Assembly (NCBI GenBank): GCA_937995865.1
Contig: CALKJA010000200.1
Coordinates: forward strand, 1-44,854
DNA: 44,854 bases
Origin: an uncultured Paracoccaceae bacterium
GTDB taxonomy: Bacteria; Pseudomonadota; Alphaproteobacteria; Rhodobacterales; Rhodobacteraceae
Direction of reading: 5' to 3'
Below, one piece after another: positions 18,525-28,495 of the stretch (within the stretch, counting starts at the first letter, position 1; every line of letters begins with the position of its first letter). The position numbers were made by a program, and so were the translations under genes. The notes beneath the pieces were generated by a model that did not search any database, was not told the origin of the DNA, and saw only the letters and a list, made by a program, of their open reading frames with translations.

Positions 18525-19855
18525 GTGAGCTATATGCCGCCCAGCGGGCTATGCGAAACATGCGCAAAGCAGCGATGCAGCGTGGTGTGATAGCAATCTT
18601 GGACGTAGGCAGTTCAAAGATTGCATGTCTTGTTTTGCGTTTTGACGGACCAGACAGGTTCAGAGAAAAGGATGGGCTAGGGTCGATGGCCGGTCAGTCA
18701 GCATTTCGTGTCATAGGTGCCGCTACCACCAGGTCACGCGGGGTGCGCTTTGGTGAAATTGACGCAATGGCCGAAACGGAACGTGCAATCCGCACATCTG
18801 TTCAAGCGGCTCAAAAGATGGCGAACGTGCGCGTGGATCACGTGATCGCGTGTTTTGCCGGGGCTGAACCACGCTCTTATGGTCTTAACGGTGAGGTTGA
18901 GCTGTCCGACGAGATGGTTACCGAACAAGATGTATCGCGCTGCCTCGCGGCGTGCGACGTGCCTGACTATGGCATGGGTCGTGACGTGCTGCACGCTCAG
19001 CCGGTGAATTTCGCGCTTGATCACAGGTCAGGGCTTGGCGATCCAAGAGGGCAGATGGGCAACCGTTTGGCCGCTGATATGCACATGCTCACGGTCGATA
19101 GTTCGGCAGTTCAAAATTTGGCCTATTGCGTCAAACGTTGTGATCTCGAGCTCGCAGGCCTTGCCTCATCGGCTTATGCATCTGGCATCTCGTCGCTTGT
19201 TGAAGATGAGCAAGAGCTTGGTGCGGCTTGTATCGACCTTGGAGGAGGGGCGACTGGCCTGAGCATTTTTATCAAGCGCCACATGATCTATTCTGACAGT
19301 GTCCGCATGGGCGGTGAGCACGTCACAGGTGACATTTCGCTTGGATTGCAGGTCCCAACGGCGACGGCTGAACGCATCAAAACCTTTTACGGCGGCGTAG
19401 TAGCCACTGGAATGGATGACCGTGAGATGATCGACATTGGTGGAGACACCGGCGATTGGGAGCATGATCGCCGACAAGTCAGCAGGTCCGAACTGATTGG
19501 GATAATGCGGCCGCGGGTTGAAGAAATTCTTGAAGAGGTTCGGGCTCGACTAGATGCCGCTGGTTTTGACCATCTTCCAAGTCAACAAATCGTTTTGACA
19601 GGCGGCGGAAGTCAAATCCCAGGCCTAGACGGGCTCGCCTCGCGCATTCTTGGGCAACAGGTTCGGCTGGGCCGCCCTTTGCGGGTGCAAGGTTTGCCGC
19701 AGGCGGCAACCGGCCCGGCCTTTGCGAGCGCAGTTGGGCTGAGCCTGTTTGCAGCGCATCCTCAAGACGAGTGGTGGGACTTTGAGCTGCCTGCGGACAC
19801 GTACCCGGCACGCTCACTAAAACGCGCGGTCCGTTGGTTCCGCGAGAACTGGTGA
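18521..19855 (+). CDS. ftsA: cell division protein FtsA
   Basis: FtsA is the actin-like ATPase that ties FtsZ filaments to the membrane. The 444-aa product has the phosphate-1 segment AILDVGSSKIACLV (about residues 26-39), the family-specific 1C domain, the phosphate-2 segment CIDLGGGATGLSIF and the adenosine motif VLTGGGSQIPGL. The C-terminal WFRENW-type amphipathic end is consistent with the membrane-targeting helix. It overlaps ftsQ by 4 nt. A 183-bp gap before ftsZ leaves room for an ftsZ promoter. Confidence 0.96.
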   Translation: MSELYAAQRAMRNMRKAAMQRGVIAILDVGSSKIACLVLRFDGPDRFREKDGLGSMAGQSAFRVIGAATTRSRGVRFGEIDAMAETERAIRTSVQAAQKMANVRVDHVIACFAGAEPRSYGLNGEVELSDEMVTEQDVSRCLAACDVPDYGMGRDVLHAQPVNFALDHRSGLGDPRGQMGNRLAADMHMLTVDSSAVQNLAYCVKRCDLELAGLASSAYASGISSLVEDEQELGAACIDLGGGATGLSIFIKRHMIYSDSVRMGGEHVTGDISLGLQVPTATAERIKTFYGGVVATGMDDREMIDIGGDTGDWEHDRRQVSRSELIGIMRPRVEEILEEVRARLDAAGFDHLPSQQIVLTGGGSQIPGLDGLASRILGQQVRLGRPLRVQGLPQAATGPAFASAVGLSLFAAHPQDEWWDFELPADTYPARSLKRAVRWFRENW

Positions 19856-20038
19856 CCCACGATCTTGGGTGCTTCTCAAAATCCAGCAGTTTGTGGCAAG
19901 AAAATGCCGAAATGCGGTAGTGAAACAGCAGTTTTTACGTGACCTGAATGCAACATCGGGCTAGGATTGCGACGGAACAGTGCAATTGCCCTAAAAAAAG
20001 CGCCCGAAACGGGCCCGGATAACAGGCGGAAACGAGAC

Positions 20039-21595
20039 ATGACTTTGAACCTTTCAATGCCCGGTCAGGATGACCTGAAGCCGCGGATTACGGTCTTTGG
20101 TGTGGGCGGCGCAGGCGGAAACGCCGTCGATAATATGATCGAAAAAGCGCTAGACGGCGTGGATTTTGTGATTGCGAACACAGATGCACAAGCACTGGCA
20201 GGTGCTTCGGCTCCGGCAAAGATCCAAATGGGCATCAAGGTAACAGAAGGTTTGGGTGCAGGCGCACGACCGGCTGTTGGCGGTGCTGCTGCTGAAGAAA
20301 GCATTGAGCAAATCGTTGATCACCTCGCTGGCGCACACATGTGCTTTATCACCGCTGGCATGGGTGGCGGAACCGGCACGGGAGCTGCGCCGATCATTGC
20401 ACAAGCTGCGCGTGAGTTGGGCGTTCTGACTGTCGGTGTCGTGACCAAGCCGTTCCAGTTCGAAGGCGCTAAGCGCATGCGGCAGGCCGAGGAGGGCGTG
20501 GAAGCCCTTCAAAAGGTTGTTGATACGCTTATCATCATCCCGAACCAAAACCTGTTCCGTCTTGCCAATGAGAAAACGACATTCACTGAAGCATTCTCTC
20601 TTGCTGACGACGTCCTGTATCAGGGCGTAAAGGGAGTAACAGATTTGATGGTCAAGCCGGGCTTGATTAACCTTGATTTCGCTGATGTCCGATCCGTAAT
20701 GGACGAGATGGGCAAAGCGATGATGGGCACTGGTGAGTCAGACGGTGAAGATCGCGCAATCCAAGCCGCTGAGAAAGCTATTGCTAACCCGCTGCTGGAT
20801 GAGATCAGCTTGCGCGGCGCAAAAGGCGTGTTGATCAACATCACTGGTGGCTACGACCTGACACTTTTTGAACTTGACGAAGCTGCCAATCGTATCCGTG
20901 AGGAAGTTGACGCAGACGCGAATATCATTGTCGGTTCAACGTTGGACACAGACATGGAAGGCGCGATGCGTGTCAGTGTTGTCGCGACAGGCATCGATGC
21001 AACGGATGTTGACCACGACATGCCAGTCCCGCGCCGTTCTATGGCCGCACCGATTGCAGCATCGGCTCCAGCTCCAGCAGTCCCAGCTCCAGAGCCAGAG
21101 ATGGTTGCGGCTGAGAATTCACCAGAGCTTTTTGATGCACCGCAACGGCAACCAGACGTCGCTGATATGTTTGATGCGCCACAGCAAGCTGACGTTTATG
21201 ACGATGTGCCGCCGCCTGTATACCAACCTCAGCCAGTCGCATTTGAGCCAAGCATTGAAGAAGAAGCACCTGCAGAAGCTTTTGTTGCCCCAGTCGCTCC
21301 AGCGCCCGGCACGCCTTCGCCAGAAGCACTGGCGCGTTTGCAAAATGCAATCGCAAAGCAGCCTGGCGCGCAGACACGCCCTGAACCCATTCAACCAACG
21401 GCTGCACAAGCAGATGAGCGCCCACGTTTCGGGATTAACTCTTTGATCGGCCGCATGACTGGCGGGGCAGAGGGCAATGAGCAGCAAGCAGCTCGCAAAC
21501 AGCCCCCTGTGCAAAGCTACGAAGAAGAAACTGCACCGAGCGAAGATCAAGAACGTATCGAGATCCCGGCGTTCCTTCGTCGTCAGGCGAACTGA
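20039..21595 (+). CDS. ftsZ: cell division protein FtsZ with long C-terminal linker
   Basis: FtsZ is the tubulin-like GTPase forming the Z ring. The start at 20039 ([12 protein letters not shown]) is chosen over an in-frame ATG at 19967 because it matches the usual alphaproteobacterial N-terminus. The 518-aa product has [21 protein letters not shown] and the GTP-binding GGGTGTG at 109-115. The globular core ends near residue 320. A Pro/Ala/Gln-rich linker of about 180 residues follows, then the conserved tail [10 protein letters not shown], which binds FtsA and other partners. A strong terminator follows. Confidence 0.97.
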   Translation: MTLNLSMPGQDDLKPRITVFGVGGAGGNAVDNMIEKALDGVDFVIANTDAQALAGASAPAKIQMGIKVTEGLGAGARPAVGGAAAEESIEQIVDHLAGAHMCFITAGMGGGTGTGAAPIIAQAARELGVLTVGVVTKPFQFEGAKRMRQAEEGVEALQKVVDTLIIIPNQNLFRLANEKTTFTEAFSLADDVLYQGVKGVTDLMVKPGLINLDFADVRSVMDEMGKAMMGTGESDGEDRAIQAAEKAIANPLLDEISLRGAKGVLINITGGYDLTLFELDEAANRIREEVDADANIIVGSTLDTDMEGAMRVSVVATGIDATDVDHDMPVPRRSMAAPIAASAPAPAVPAPEPEMVAAENSPELFDAPQRQPDVADMFDAPQQADVYDDVPPPVYQPQPVAFEPSIEEEAPAEAFVAPVAPAPGTPSPEALARLQNAIAKQPGAQTRPEPIQPTAAQADERPRFGINSLIGRMTGGAEGNEQQAARKQPPVQSYEEETAPSEDQERIEIPAFLRRQAN

Positions 21596-21636
21596 GCAGC
21601 GTGAACTCGCTGTAACAGGTTGTAATGCACCTACTG

Positions 21637-21667
21637 AAACACCGCCTTAGGGCGGTGTTTTGTTTTG
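21637..21667 (+). terminator. Rho-independent terminator after ftsZ
   Basis: AAACACCGCC (21637-21646) pairs perfectly with GGCGGTGTTT (21651-21660) across TTAG and runs into TGTTTTG. It lies about 40 bp beyond the ftsZ stop and should separate the dcw transcript from lpxC. Confidence 0.85.
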
Positions 21668-21773
21668 AAAACAGGCGGTTACGACGTGCGCAAGAAATCG
21701 CGCAATTTTTAGTGATGTTTCACATGGTTACAAAGAGTGAGTTGAGGGCCAGGCAAGCAGAATTTACCTAGGT

Positions 21774-21792
21774 GCCAACCGCAGCGGTTGGC
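21774..21792 (+). promoter_or_regulatory. perfect inverted repeat upstream of lpxC
   Basis: GCCAACCG (21774-21781) and CGGTTGGC (21785-21792) are perfect complements with a three-base spacer CAG. The element ends 12 bp before the chosen lpxC ATG. It could be an operator dyad or an RNA hairpin near the ribosome binding site. There is no T-tract after it, so it is not a normal terminator. Confidence 0.5.
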
Positions 21793-21804
21793 TGCGCTGA
21801 TAAG

Positions 21805-22737
21805 ATGGGACACTCTGTGCAAGCAACGGTGAAATCTCCAGTGAACTTTACGGGCGTCGGCCTACATGGTGGTGCGCCTGTGTCGATGGTCGTTCGCCCA
21901 GCCTCTGTCGAGCATGGGGTTTGGTTTCGCCGAACAGATATCGATGATTTGGACGCAATGGTTCCCGCACGCTGGAGTGCGGTTGAGCGGTCGCCCCTTT
22001 GCACAAAGGTTGTGAATAGCTCGGGTGTCTATGTGTCCACTATTGAGCACTTGATGGCAGCCCTTGCAGGCTGCGGCGTTCGGAACGCGTTGATCGATAT
22101 CGATGGCCCCGAAGTGCCAATTCTTGATGGGAGCGCGGCACCTTTTGTGCGCGGCATTCTTGAAAAAGGTCTAATGACCCAATCGGCACCGATGAGAGCC
22201 ATTGAAATTCTCGAACCGATTGAGGTCCGTGAGGGCGACGCAATCGCACGGCTCGAACCCTCTCACGGTTTCGCGATGGACTTCGGTATCGATTTTGCAG
22301 AGGCCGCAATCGGCGAGCAGCATAAAACAATGAACCTCGCTAATGGAGCTTTCGTTCACGAGCTATCAGACAGCAGAACCTTCTGCCGCCAATCTGACGT
22401 TGATGTGATGCGCGCGAATGGTCTTGCTATGGGTGGCACCATGGAAAACGCAGTGGTTTTTGACGGTGACAAAGTACTCAGCCCAGGCGGCTTGCGTTAT
22501 GGCGATGAGCCTGTGCGCCACAAAATGCTGGATGCAGTGGGGGACCTCGCTCTGGCGGGAGCGCCAATTCTGGGGCGTTACGTAGGGGTACGCGCCGGGC
22601 ATTCAATCACAAACCAATTGCTGCGCAGCCTTTTTGCAAACCCAGAGTCGTTTCGCATGGTTGAGTGCGACGCCGCGACGGCGGCTCGGCTCCCTGGCGC
22701 TGGTGTGACCCGCGCTGATGCGCTTGCGCTTCACTGA
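21805..22737 (+). CDS. lpxC: UDP-3-O-acyl-N-acetylglucosamine deacetylase LpxC
   Basis: LpxC performs the committed, zinc-dependent deacetylation of lipid A synthesis. The chosen 310-aa form starts MGHSVQATVKSPV; a GTG at 21772 in the same frame would add 11 residues that include the hairpin sequence and is less likely. Zinc and catalytic regions are present: STIEHLMAAL, DGSAAPFVRG, and HKMLDAVGDLALAG near the C-terminus. It is the first gene after the ftsZ terminator and probably has its own promoter in 21668-21773. Confidence 0.95.
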   Translation: MGHSVQATVKSPVNFTGVGLHGGAPVSMVVRPASVEHGVWFRRTDIDDLDAMVPARWSAVERSPLCTKVVNSSGVYVSTIEHLMAALAGCGVRNALIDIDGPEVPILDGSAAPFVRGILEKGLMTQSAPMRAIEILEPIEVREGDAIARLEPSHGFAMDFGIDFAEAAIGEQHKTMNLANGAFVHELSDSRTFCRQSDVDVMRANGLAMGGTMENAVVFDGDKVLSPGGLRYGDEPVRHKMLDAVGDLALAGAPILGRYVGVRAGHSITNQLLRSLFANPESFRMVECDAATAARLPGAGVTRADALALH

Positions 22738-22875
22738 TCCGCCGACTTTGGCCATGATCTGCCGAAAGGCAATTTGATCTACCTGAATTCTATGGTAACC
22801 CGTGTAAAATGGCCCTTCGAAAACGGGCAAACATGGGGGCATACACCCTGCTACAGGCGGCGAGGTATTAGGCAA

Positions 22876-23700
22876 ATGGGAACACGGCTTCTGCTTTCGG
22901 CGATTGCGTTGGGCGCTCTAGTGTCTTGCGGCCTGAGTGACGCGCCTACCGTCCCGCTTGAAAATTTCACGGCGAAAGAAATCTACGATCGTGGAGAGTT
23001 TGAGCTTTCGCGCCAGCAAACCGAAGATGCAGCGCGTTACTTCGGTGAAGTTGAGCGTCTTTATCCTTATTCCGAATGGGCAAAGCGTTCGCTCATAATG
23101 CAGGCGTTTGCTTTTCATCAAGGATCAGACTACGCGAACAGTCGCTCGGCAGCGCAGCGCTATCTCGATTTCTATCCTGCTGATTCAGATGCGGCCTATG
23201 CACAGTATCTTTTAGCACTTAGCTACTATGATCAAATTGACGAAGTTGGCCGTGATCAAGGGCTCACCTTTCAGGCCCTTCAATCACTCCGCATAGTGAT
23301 CGAACGATATCCTGAGAGCGAATACGCAGAAACGGCCATCCTGAAGTTTGACCTCGCCTTTGACCATCTGGCCGGCAAGGAAATGGAGATTGGCCGATAT
23401 TACTTGAAAAAGGGCCATTACGGTGCAGCGATTAACCGCTTTCGTGCGGTCGTCGAGGATTTCCAAACGACAAGCCATACGGCCGAAGCGCTTCACCGCC
23501 TTGTTGAGTCTTATCTTGCGCTTGGGCTTGACGCCGAGGCTCAAACTGCCGGGGCCATTTTGGGGCATAACTACCAAGGAACTGAGTGGTACCAAGACAG
23601 CTTCTCCCTCTTGAAAGGGCAAGGGCTGCAGGCGCGGTCAATCGGAGATAACTGGCTTAGTGCTATCTATCGTCAGGTGCTCAAAGGCGAATGGCTGTAA
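22876..23700 (+). CDS. bamD: outer membrane assembly lipoprotein BamD
   Basis: BamD is the lipoprotein of the BAM complex that inserts outer membrane beta-barrels. The 274-aa product has a lipoprotein signal with lipobox LVSC (Cys18 expected to be acylated) and a series of TPR-like helices starting from KEIYDRGEFELSRQ. The start at 22876 is chosen because it places the signal peptide at the N-terminus; the frame opens earlier at 22774. The order lpxC-bamD-recN is usual in Rhodobacterales. Confidence 0.93.
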   Translation: MGTRLLLSAIALGALVSCGLSDAPTVPLENFTAKEIYDRGEFELSRQQTEDAARYFGEVERLYPYSEWAKRSLIMQAFAFHQGSDYANSRSAAQRYLDFYPADSDAAYAQYLLALSYYDQIDEVGRDQGLTFQALQSLRIVIERYPESEYAETAILKFDLAFDHLAGKEMEIGRYYLKKGHYGAAINRFRAVVEDFQTTSHTAEALHRLVESYLALGLDAEAQTAGAILGHNYQGTEWYQDSFSLLKGQGLQARSIGDNWLSAIYRQVLKGEWL

Positions 23701-23734
23701 AAGGGTGGCGGCGCGCGGCCCTGCCAAATATGTA

Positions 23735-25384
23735 ATGCTGCGTGGTCTTGATATCCGGGACATGCTGATCATTGACAGGCTGGAACTTGAATTTCAGCCT
23801 GGTCTTAATGTTCTGACCGGTGAAACAGGTGCCGGGAAATCAATCTTGCTGGATTCGTTGGGTTTCGTTCTTGGTTGGCGCGGGCGCGCGGACCTTGTTC
23901 GGCAGGGCGCGGATCAAGGGGAGGTTTCGGCTTGGTTTGATCTTCCGGCCGGGCATGCGGCGTATGCTGTTCTTGAAGATGCGGGCTTTAACACCGGCGA
24001 AGAACTCCTTTTGCGCAGGGTTAACTTCAAAGATGGGCGCAAAACAGCATATGTGAATGATCGCCGCGCATCAGGCGAGGTCCTGCGCGCATTGTCTGAA
24101 ACGTTGATCGAATTGCATGGCCAACACGATGACAAAGGTCTTTTGAATGTGCGTGGACACCGGGCTCTTCTTGATGCCTTTGGCAGTTATCCAAGCAAAC
24201 GAGCTTCGGTGCGTAGTGCATGGCGTGCAAGTGTCGCGGCGGACAAGGCACTCGCATCAGCGCGTCTTTCGGCCTCTGCTTTAGCCGAAGAAGAAGACTT
24301 CCTACGGCACGCTGTGGCGGAGCTAGACGCCCTTGATCCACAGAACGGAGAGGATGCAGAGCTTGATGCCCGCCGGCGGCTTATGCAATCGGCCGAAAGG
24401 ATCCGTGAAGATATTAAGCGTGCATTTGAGGCACTTGGTCCTAACGGCGCAGAAGGCATGATGGGCGATGCGACGCGCTGGCTTGAAGGTGCTGCGGACA
24501 AGGCGGAGGGTGGGCTTGATGCGCCGCTTTCAGCGCTGTCGCGCGCATTAGTCGAGCTGGGTGAAGCGCAATCTGGTGTGGACACGGTTTTAGAGAGTTT
24601 AGCGTTTGATCCTCGGGAGTTGGAGGAGACGGAAGAGCGGCTATTTGCGATGCGTGCACTCGCCCGCAAGCACGGAATTGCTCAAGATGGTCTGCCGGTC
24701 TTGGCCATTGAACTGCGTGGGAAGCTAGATGCTTTTGAAAACAGTGGTGCAGATGTCGAGCGTTTAGAGAAAGAGGCATATCAAGCTCGACAGACATTTG
24801 ATGCTTCAGCGGCTGCATTGTCTGTGGCTCGGCGCGAGGCTGCGGTTAGGTTAGACGCAGCCATGGCGAAAGAACTTGCTCCGCTTAAGATGGAGCGCGC
24901 CCTATTTCATACCGATGTAACATTCGCTGAGTCTGGCCCAGAAGGTGTAGATGCTGTCGCTTTTACAGTTGCAACAAACCCAGGCGCGCCAGCGGGTCCG
25001 CTGAACAAGATTGCGTCAGGAGGGGAGCTTTCTCGCTTTTTGCTTGCCCTAAAGGTTTGCCTGACCGGCGGTGCGGCGACACAAACACTTATCTTTGATG
25101 AAATTGACCGAGGTGTCGGTGGGGCGACCGCTGATGCTGTTGGGCGGCGCCTCGCTTCTTTGGCCGATGGTGCGCAGGTGTTAGTTGTGACCCATTCCCC
25201 GCAAGTAGCCGCCTTGGGGGCGCATCACTGGCGTGTATCAAAGCGTGTGGAGGATGATATGACCTTTAGTCAGGTAGACCCTCTTGCCCCGGCGGACCGT
25301 GTAGACGAGATCGCGCGTATGTTGGCAGGTGACACGATTACCGATGCCGCGCGTGCTGCCGCAATGGCGCTTTTGGCAGGTTAG
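23735..25384 (+). CDS. recN: DNA repair protein RecN
   Basis: RecN is an SMC-like ATPase acting in double-strand break repair. The 549-aa product has Walker A GETGAGKS near the N-terminus and a helical, coiled-coil middle. The ABC signature ASGGELSRFLLALK and Walker B LIFDEIDRGVGG follow at the C-terminus. The start at 23735 (MLRGLDIRDMLIIDRLEL) matches the family; an upstream ATG at 23660 would overlap bamD. Its stop overlaps that of the convergent oxidase gene by 4 bp. Confidence 0.96.
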   Translation: MLRGLDIRDMLIIDRLELEFQPGLNVLTGETGAGKSILLDSLGFVLGWRGRADLVRQGADQGEVSAWFDLPAGHAAYAVLEDAGFNTGEELLLRRVNFKDGRKTAYVNDRRASGEVLRALSETLIELHGQHDDKGLLNVRGHRALLDAFGSYPSKRASVRSAWRASVAADKALASARLSASALAEEEDFLRHAVAELDALDPQNGEDAELDARRRLMQSAERIREDIKRAFEALGPNGAEGMMGDATRWLEGAADKAEGGLDAPLSALSRALVELGEAQSGVDTVLESLAFDPRELEETEERLFAMRALARKHGIAQDGLPVLAIELRGKLDAFENSGADVERLEKEAYQARQTFDASAAALSVARREAAVRLDAAMAKELAPLKMERALFHTDVTFAESGPEGVDAVAFTVATNPGAPAGPLNKIASGGELSRFLLALKVCLTGGAATQTLIFDEIDRGVGGATADAVGRRLASLADGAQVLVVTHSPQVAALGAHHWRVSKRVEDDMTFSQVDPLAPADRVDEIARMLAGDTITDAARAAAMALLAG

Positions 25385-26754
25385 TTCTGCCGCACCAATT
25401 TGCCCGGGTTCATGATATTATCAGGATCCAATGCGCGTTTGATTTGCCCCATAAGCCCCCAAGCCGCGCCGTGCTCGGCTTCCATGTAGTCTAGCTTACC
25501 CATGCCAACGCCATGCTCACCCGTTGCTGTTCCACCGAGCTCTAACGCAAGGGTCACCATACGGCTCTGGAGAGCAAGAGCCTGTTCTCTCTCTGCTTCC
25601 TCGTCAGGATCGACAAGCAGAATAGCGTGGTAATTGCCGTCACCCACATGGCCAAGGATTGGGCCAACCAGTCCACTCTGCGCAATACCTGCCTGTGTTT
25701 TCTCAATAGCTTCTGCCAGTGTGGAGATTGGAACGCACACATCGGTAACAACGGCACGGGCGCCTTTTTTCGAGCCAAGGATAGCATAGTAGGCGTCGTA
25801 GCGCGCCGCCCAAAGTGCACGTTTTTCGTCTTCATCGGTGGACCAAACGAATCCAAGCCCGCCATTTTCGGTGGCCAATTCGCCGAACGCGGCGGCTTGT
25901 TCGGCCACAGCACTAGGCGAGCCATGAAAATCGACAAAGAGGTGGGGTTGTTCCGGGTCCGCCCTGTTGGAGTAAGAGTTAACTGCTGCAATTGAGGCCG
26001 CGTCAAGATATTCGATGCGCGCCATTGGGACACCGCTTTGGATAGTTTCGATAACGGTTTGAACCGCGCTTGGGGTATCGGGAAAGGCACAAACCGCAGC
26101 TGCAGTCGCTTCGGGTAAGCCGTGTAGCTTTAGGGTAAGCTCTGTGATCAGCCCCAATGTACCCTCTGAGCCGACAAAAAGTGCGGTCAAGTCGTACCCA
26201 GCCGAGGATTTGCGGGCGGCTGTTCCCGTCCGAATAATTTTACCCTCTGCGGTCACGATCTCAAGCGCAAGCACGTTGTCACGCATCGTCCCATAACGTA
26301 CCGCCGTTGTGCCTGAGGCCCGCGTTGAAGCCATCCCCCCAAGCGATGCATTTGCTCCGGGATCAACTGGGAAGAAAAGGCCCGTTGCCCGGAGTTCCTC
26401 GTTTAACTCTTCGCGTGTAAGGCCCGGCTGAACCCGGGCAAGCATATCTTCGGGACGCAGTTCTAACACCGCGTTCATCTCCCTGAAATCGATGGTCACC
26501 CCACCACGGATGGCAGCTGTGTGTCCCTCAAGCGACGTGCCGGTGCCGAACCCGATGACCGGGCACCCATGCTCACCACAGATGCGCATGGCTTGCGCCA
26601 CCTCATCGGCATTTTGCGGATAAAGCACGGCATCGGGTGATGTTGTCGCAAAATGTGTTTCGGATTGGCCATGTAGCGCCAGATCGGACTTGGAGCGAGA
26701 CAGGCGATCCCCTAACACTGAGTTTAAGGCGGTGATAGCGGTCTCTATGCTCAT
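25381..26754 (-). CDS. FAD-linked oxidase, D-lactate/glycolate dehydrogenase type
   Basis: The 457-aa product has the FAD-binding PCMH layout. Its landmarks are GTGTSLEGHTAAIRGG, VQPGLTREELN and PGANASLGGMASTRASGTTAVRYG (read in parts), followed by the FAD-oxidase C domain with VGDGNYHAILLVDP and the terminal GTATGEHGVGMGK. Such enzymes oxidise 2-hydroxy acids such as D-lactate or glycolate; which one is used here cannot be told. The start at 26754 (MSIETAITALN) follows family lengths. It diverges from the CLC channel gene, with about 80 bp between the starts. Confidence 0.9.
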   Translation of the reverse strand: MSIETAITALNSVLGDRLSRSKSDLALHGQSETHFATTSPDAVLYPQNADEVAQAMRICGEHGCPVIGFGTGTSLEGHTAAIRGGVTIDFREMNAVLELRPEDMLARVQPGLTREELNEELRATGLFFPVDPGANASLGGMASTRASGTTAVRYGTMRDNVLALEIVTAEGKIIRTGTAARKSSAGYDLTALFVGSEGTLGLITELTLKLHGLPEATAAAVCAFPDTPSAVQTVIETIQSGVPMARIEYLDAASIAAVNSYSNRADPEQPHLFVDFHGSPSAVAEQAAAFGELATENGGLGFVWSTDEDEKRALWAARYDAYYAILGSKKGARAVVTDVCVPISTLAEAIEKTQAGIAQSGLVGPILGHVGDGNYHAILLVDPDEEAEREQALALQSRMVTLALELGGTATGEHGVGMGKLDYMEAEHGAAWGLMGQIKRALDPDNIMNPGKLVRQN

Positions 26755-26833
26755 GCGTAGGATTCCTGAATTGATTGGCGCCAGCATAGACAAACCTACG
26801 GTGCCAAGAAACCCGTTGGGAGGACGAACTGCG

Positions 26834-28495
26834 ATGGAGCGCGTGCGCCAGCAAATCAAAGACGGGATCCGGAACAGCTGGAGCCTCTTGCGCACCAAAG
26901 GTCCGAGCCAAATTCAGTTTTGGTTCATCGCTTTGCTCATTGGTTTTTCGGCTGGGTTCGTGGCGCTCGGGTTTCGTATGGGTATCGAGGCGCTACAGGG
27001 TGCGATCTACGGCGCAGACGATCTTGGAATGTTACACAGCTGGGCGCGCACGCTGCCTTGGTACACGATCCTTCTTACGCCGATTTTCGGCGGTGCTGTT
27101 GTTGGCTTGATCCTTCAGACATTTACGGATGATGGGCGGGTCCGATCTGTCGCCGATGTAATCGAGGGAGCGGCCATGAAAGAGGGCCGGGTCGAAATCA
27201 AAGCAGGCATTGCATCCGCAGTGGCGTCGCTCATCACGTTATCTTCAGGCGGATCGACGGGCCGGGAGGGGCCTGTTGTCCATTTGACGGGCCTGATTTC
27301 AACAAAAGTCTCAAACCTGATCCGCGCAAACGGTATTACCGGGCGCGATCTTCTTGGGTGCGCGGTGGCTGCTGGCGTCTCGGCGTCCTTTAATGCGCCA
27401 ATCGCTGGTGCGCTTTTTGCCCTTGAGGTGATTTTGCGTCACTTCGCGGTGCACGCATTTGCACCAATTGTCATCGCTTCAGTTGCGGGAACGCTAGTCA
27501 GCCGGCTGCGCTTTGGCGACATCACCGAATTCTCCCTACCTACACAGAATGCTTTGGCTTTCTATGTTGAATTGCCCGCTTTCCTTATCCTTGGTCTGAT
27601 CTGCGGTCTTGTGGCAGTTATCCTAATGCGCACGATCTTTTGGTTCGATGATTTTGGCACGCGAACACATAATGCGACCAAACTTCCGGGCTGGACCCGC
27701 CCGATGCTTGCTGGTGCGCTCCTGGGCGCGATCGCAATTTTCTATCCGCATATTATTGGCGTTGGCTATGAAACCACGACCGCGGCTCTGTCTGGCAATA
27801 TTCTGATGCACGAAGCGATCGTGTTTTGTGTGATTAAGGTCGTTGCCGTTGCGATCACGATGGGCGGCCGAATGGGCGGCGGAGTTTTTTCACCTTCGCT
27901 TATGGTGGGGGCGCTGACCGGTCTTGCCTTTGGCATCATAGCAACCGGAATATTTCCTGATGTTTCCGGGGCGGAAACGCTTTACGCGCTTGCAGGCATG
28001 GGCGCTGTCGCTGCTGCCGTTTTGGGTGCGCCGATTTCAACCACGTTAATTGTCTTCGAGCTTACTGGTGACTGGCAAACAGGGCTAGCCGTTATGGTGG
28101 CGGTTTCGATGTCTACAGCGCTGAGTGCAAGCCTTGTTGATCGCAGTTTTTTCCTCACGCAATTGGAACGCAGGGGCGTGCATCTTGCGGCAGGGCCTCA
28201 GGCTTACTTGCTTGCGATGTTTGGCGTTGCCCAGATTATGCGCCGGCCTGACGATCCGCGCGCTGCAGATAAAGCGCAATGCTGGAGCATGATCGATGAA
28301 AGCGTCTATGTGACGGATACGGCCACCCTTGAGACCGCTATGCCACTCTTCGAAAGCACCAATGCAGTCTTTTTACCTGTGGTATCATTGGGTAAGGATG
28401 GCACGCCGTCTTTGGTGGGTGCCCTTTTTCAGGTCGATGCGCTCAAAGCCTATAATCGCGCGCTTGCGGCAACTGCGGCTGAAGAACACTCCTAG
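26834..28495 (+). CDS. CLC-family chloride channel/transporter
   Basis: The 553-aa product has the CLC membrane domain with about a dozen hydrophobic segments. Signature stretches are GGSTGREGPVVHLTG, SASFNAPIAGALFALEV, GGRMGGGVFSPSL and APISTTLIVFELTGD. In place of the classical GSGIP it has SSGGSTG, as in many bacterial CLC proteins. The last 60 residues (from DESVYVTDTATLETAMPLFE) look like one CBS motif. GGGAGGA lies about 9 bp before the ATG at 26834. Whether it is a channel or H+/Cl- exchanger cannot be settled. It ends overlapping the convergent DUF427 gene by 4 bp. Confidence 0.92.
   Translation: MERVRQQIKDGIRNSWSLLRTKGPSQIQFWFIALLIGFSAGFVALGFRMGIEALQGAIYGADDLGMLHSWARTLPWYTILLTPIFGGAVVGLILQTFTDDGRVRSVADVIEGAAMKEGRVEIKAGIASAVASLITLSSGGSTGREGPVVHLTGLISTKVSNLIRANGITGRDLLGCAVAAGVSASFNAPIAGALFALEVILRHFAVHAFAPIVIASVAGTLVSRLRFGDITEFSLPTQNALAFYVELPAFLILGLICGLVAVILMRTIFWFDDFGTRTHNATKLPGWTRPMLAGALLGAIAIFYPHIIGVGYETTTAALSGNILMHEAIVFCVIKVVAVAITMGGRMGGGVFSPSLMVGALTGLAFGIIATGIFPDVSGAETLYALAGMGAVAAAVLGAPISTTLIVFELTGDWQTGLAVMVAVSMSTALSASLVDRSFFLTQLERRGVHLAAGPQAYLLAMFGVAQIMRRPDDPRAADKAQCWSMIDESVYVTDTATLETAMPLFESTNAVFLPVVSLGKDGTPSLVGALFQVDALKAYNRALAATAAEEHS

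Noticed and set aside
21039-21550. Long antisense frames opposite the FtsZ linker
   Set aside because: They follow from the repetitive, GC-skewed linker codons, and no start site or protein family supports them.
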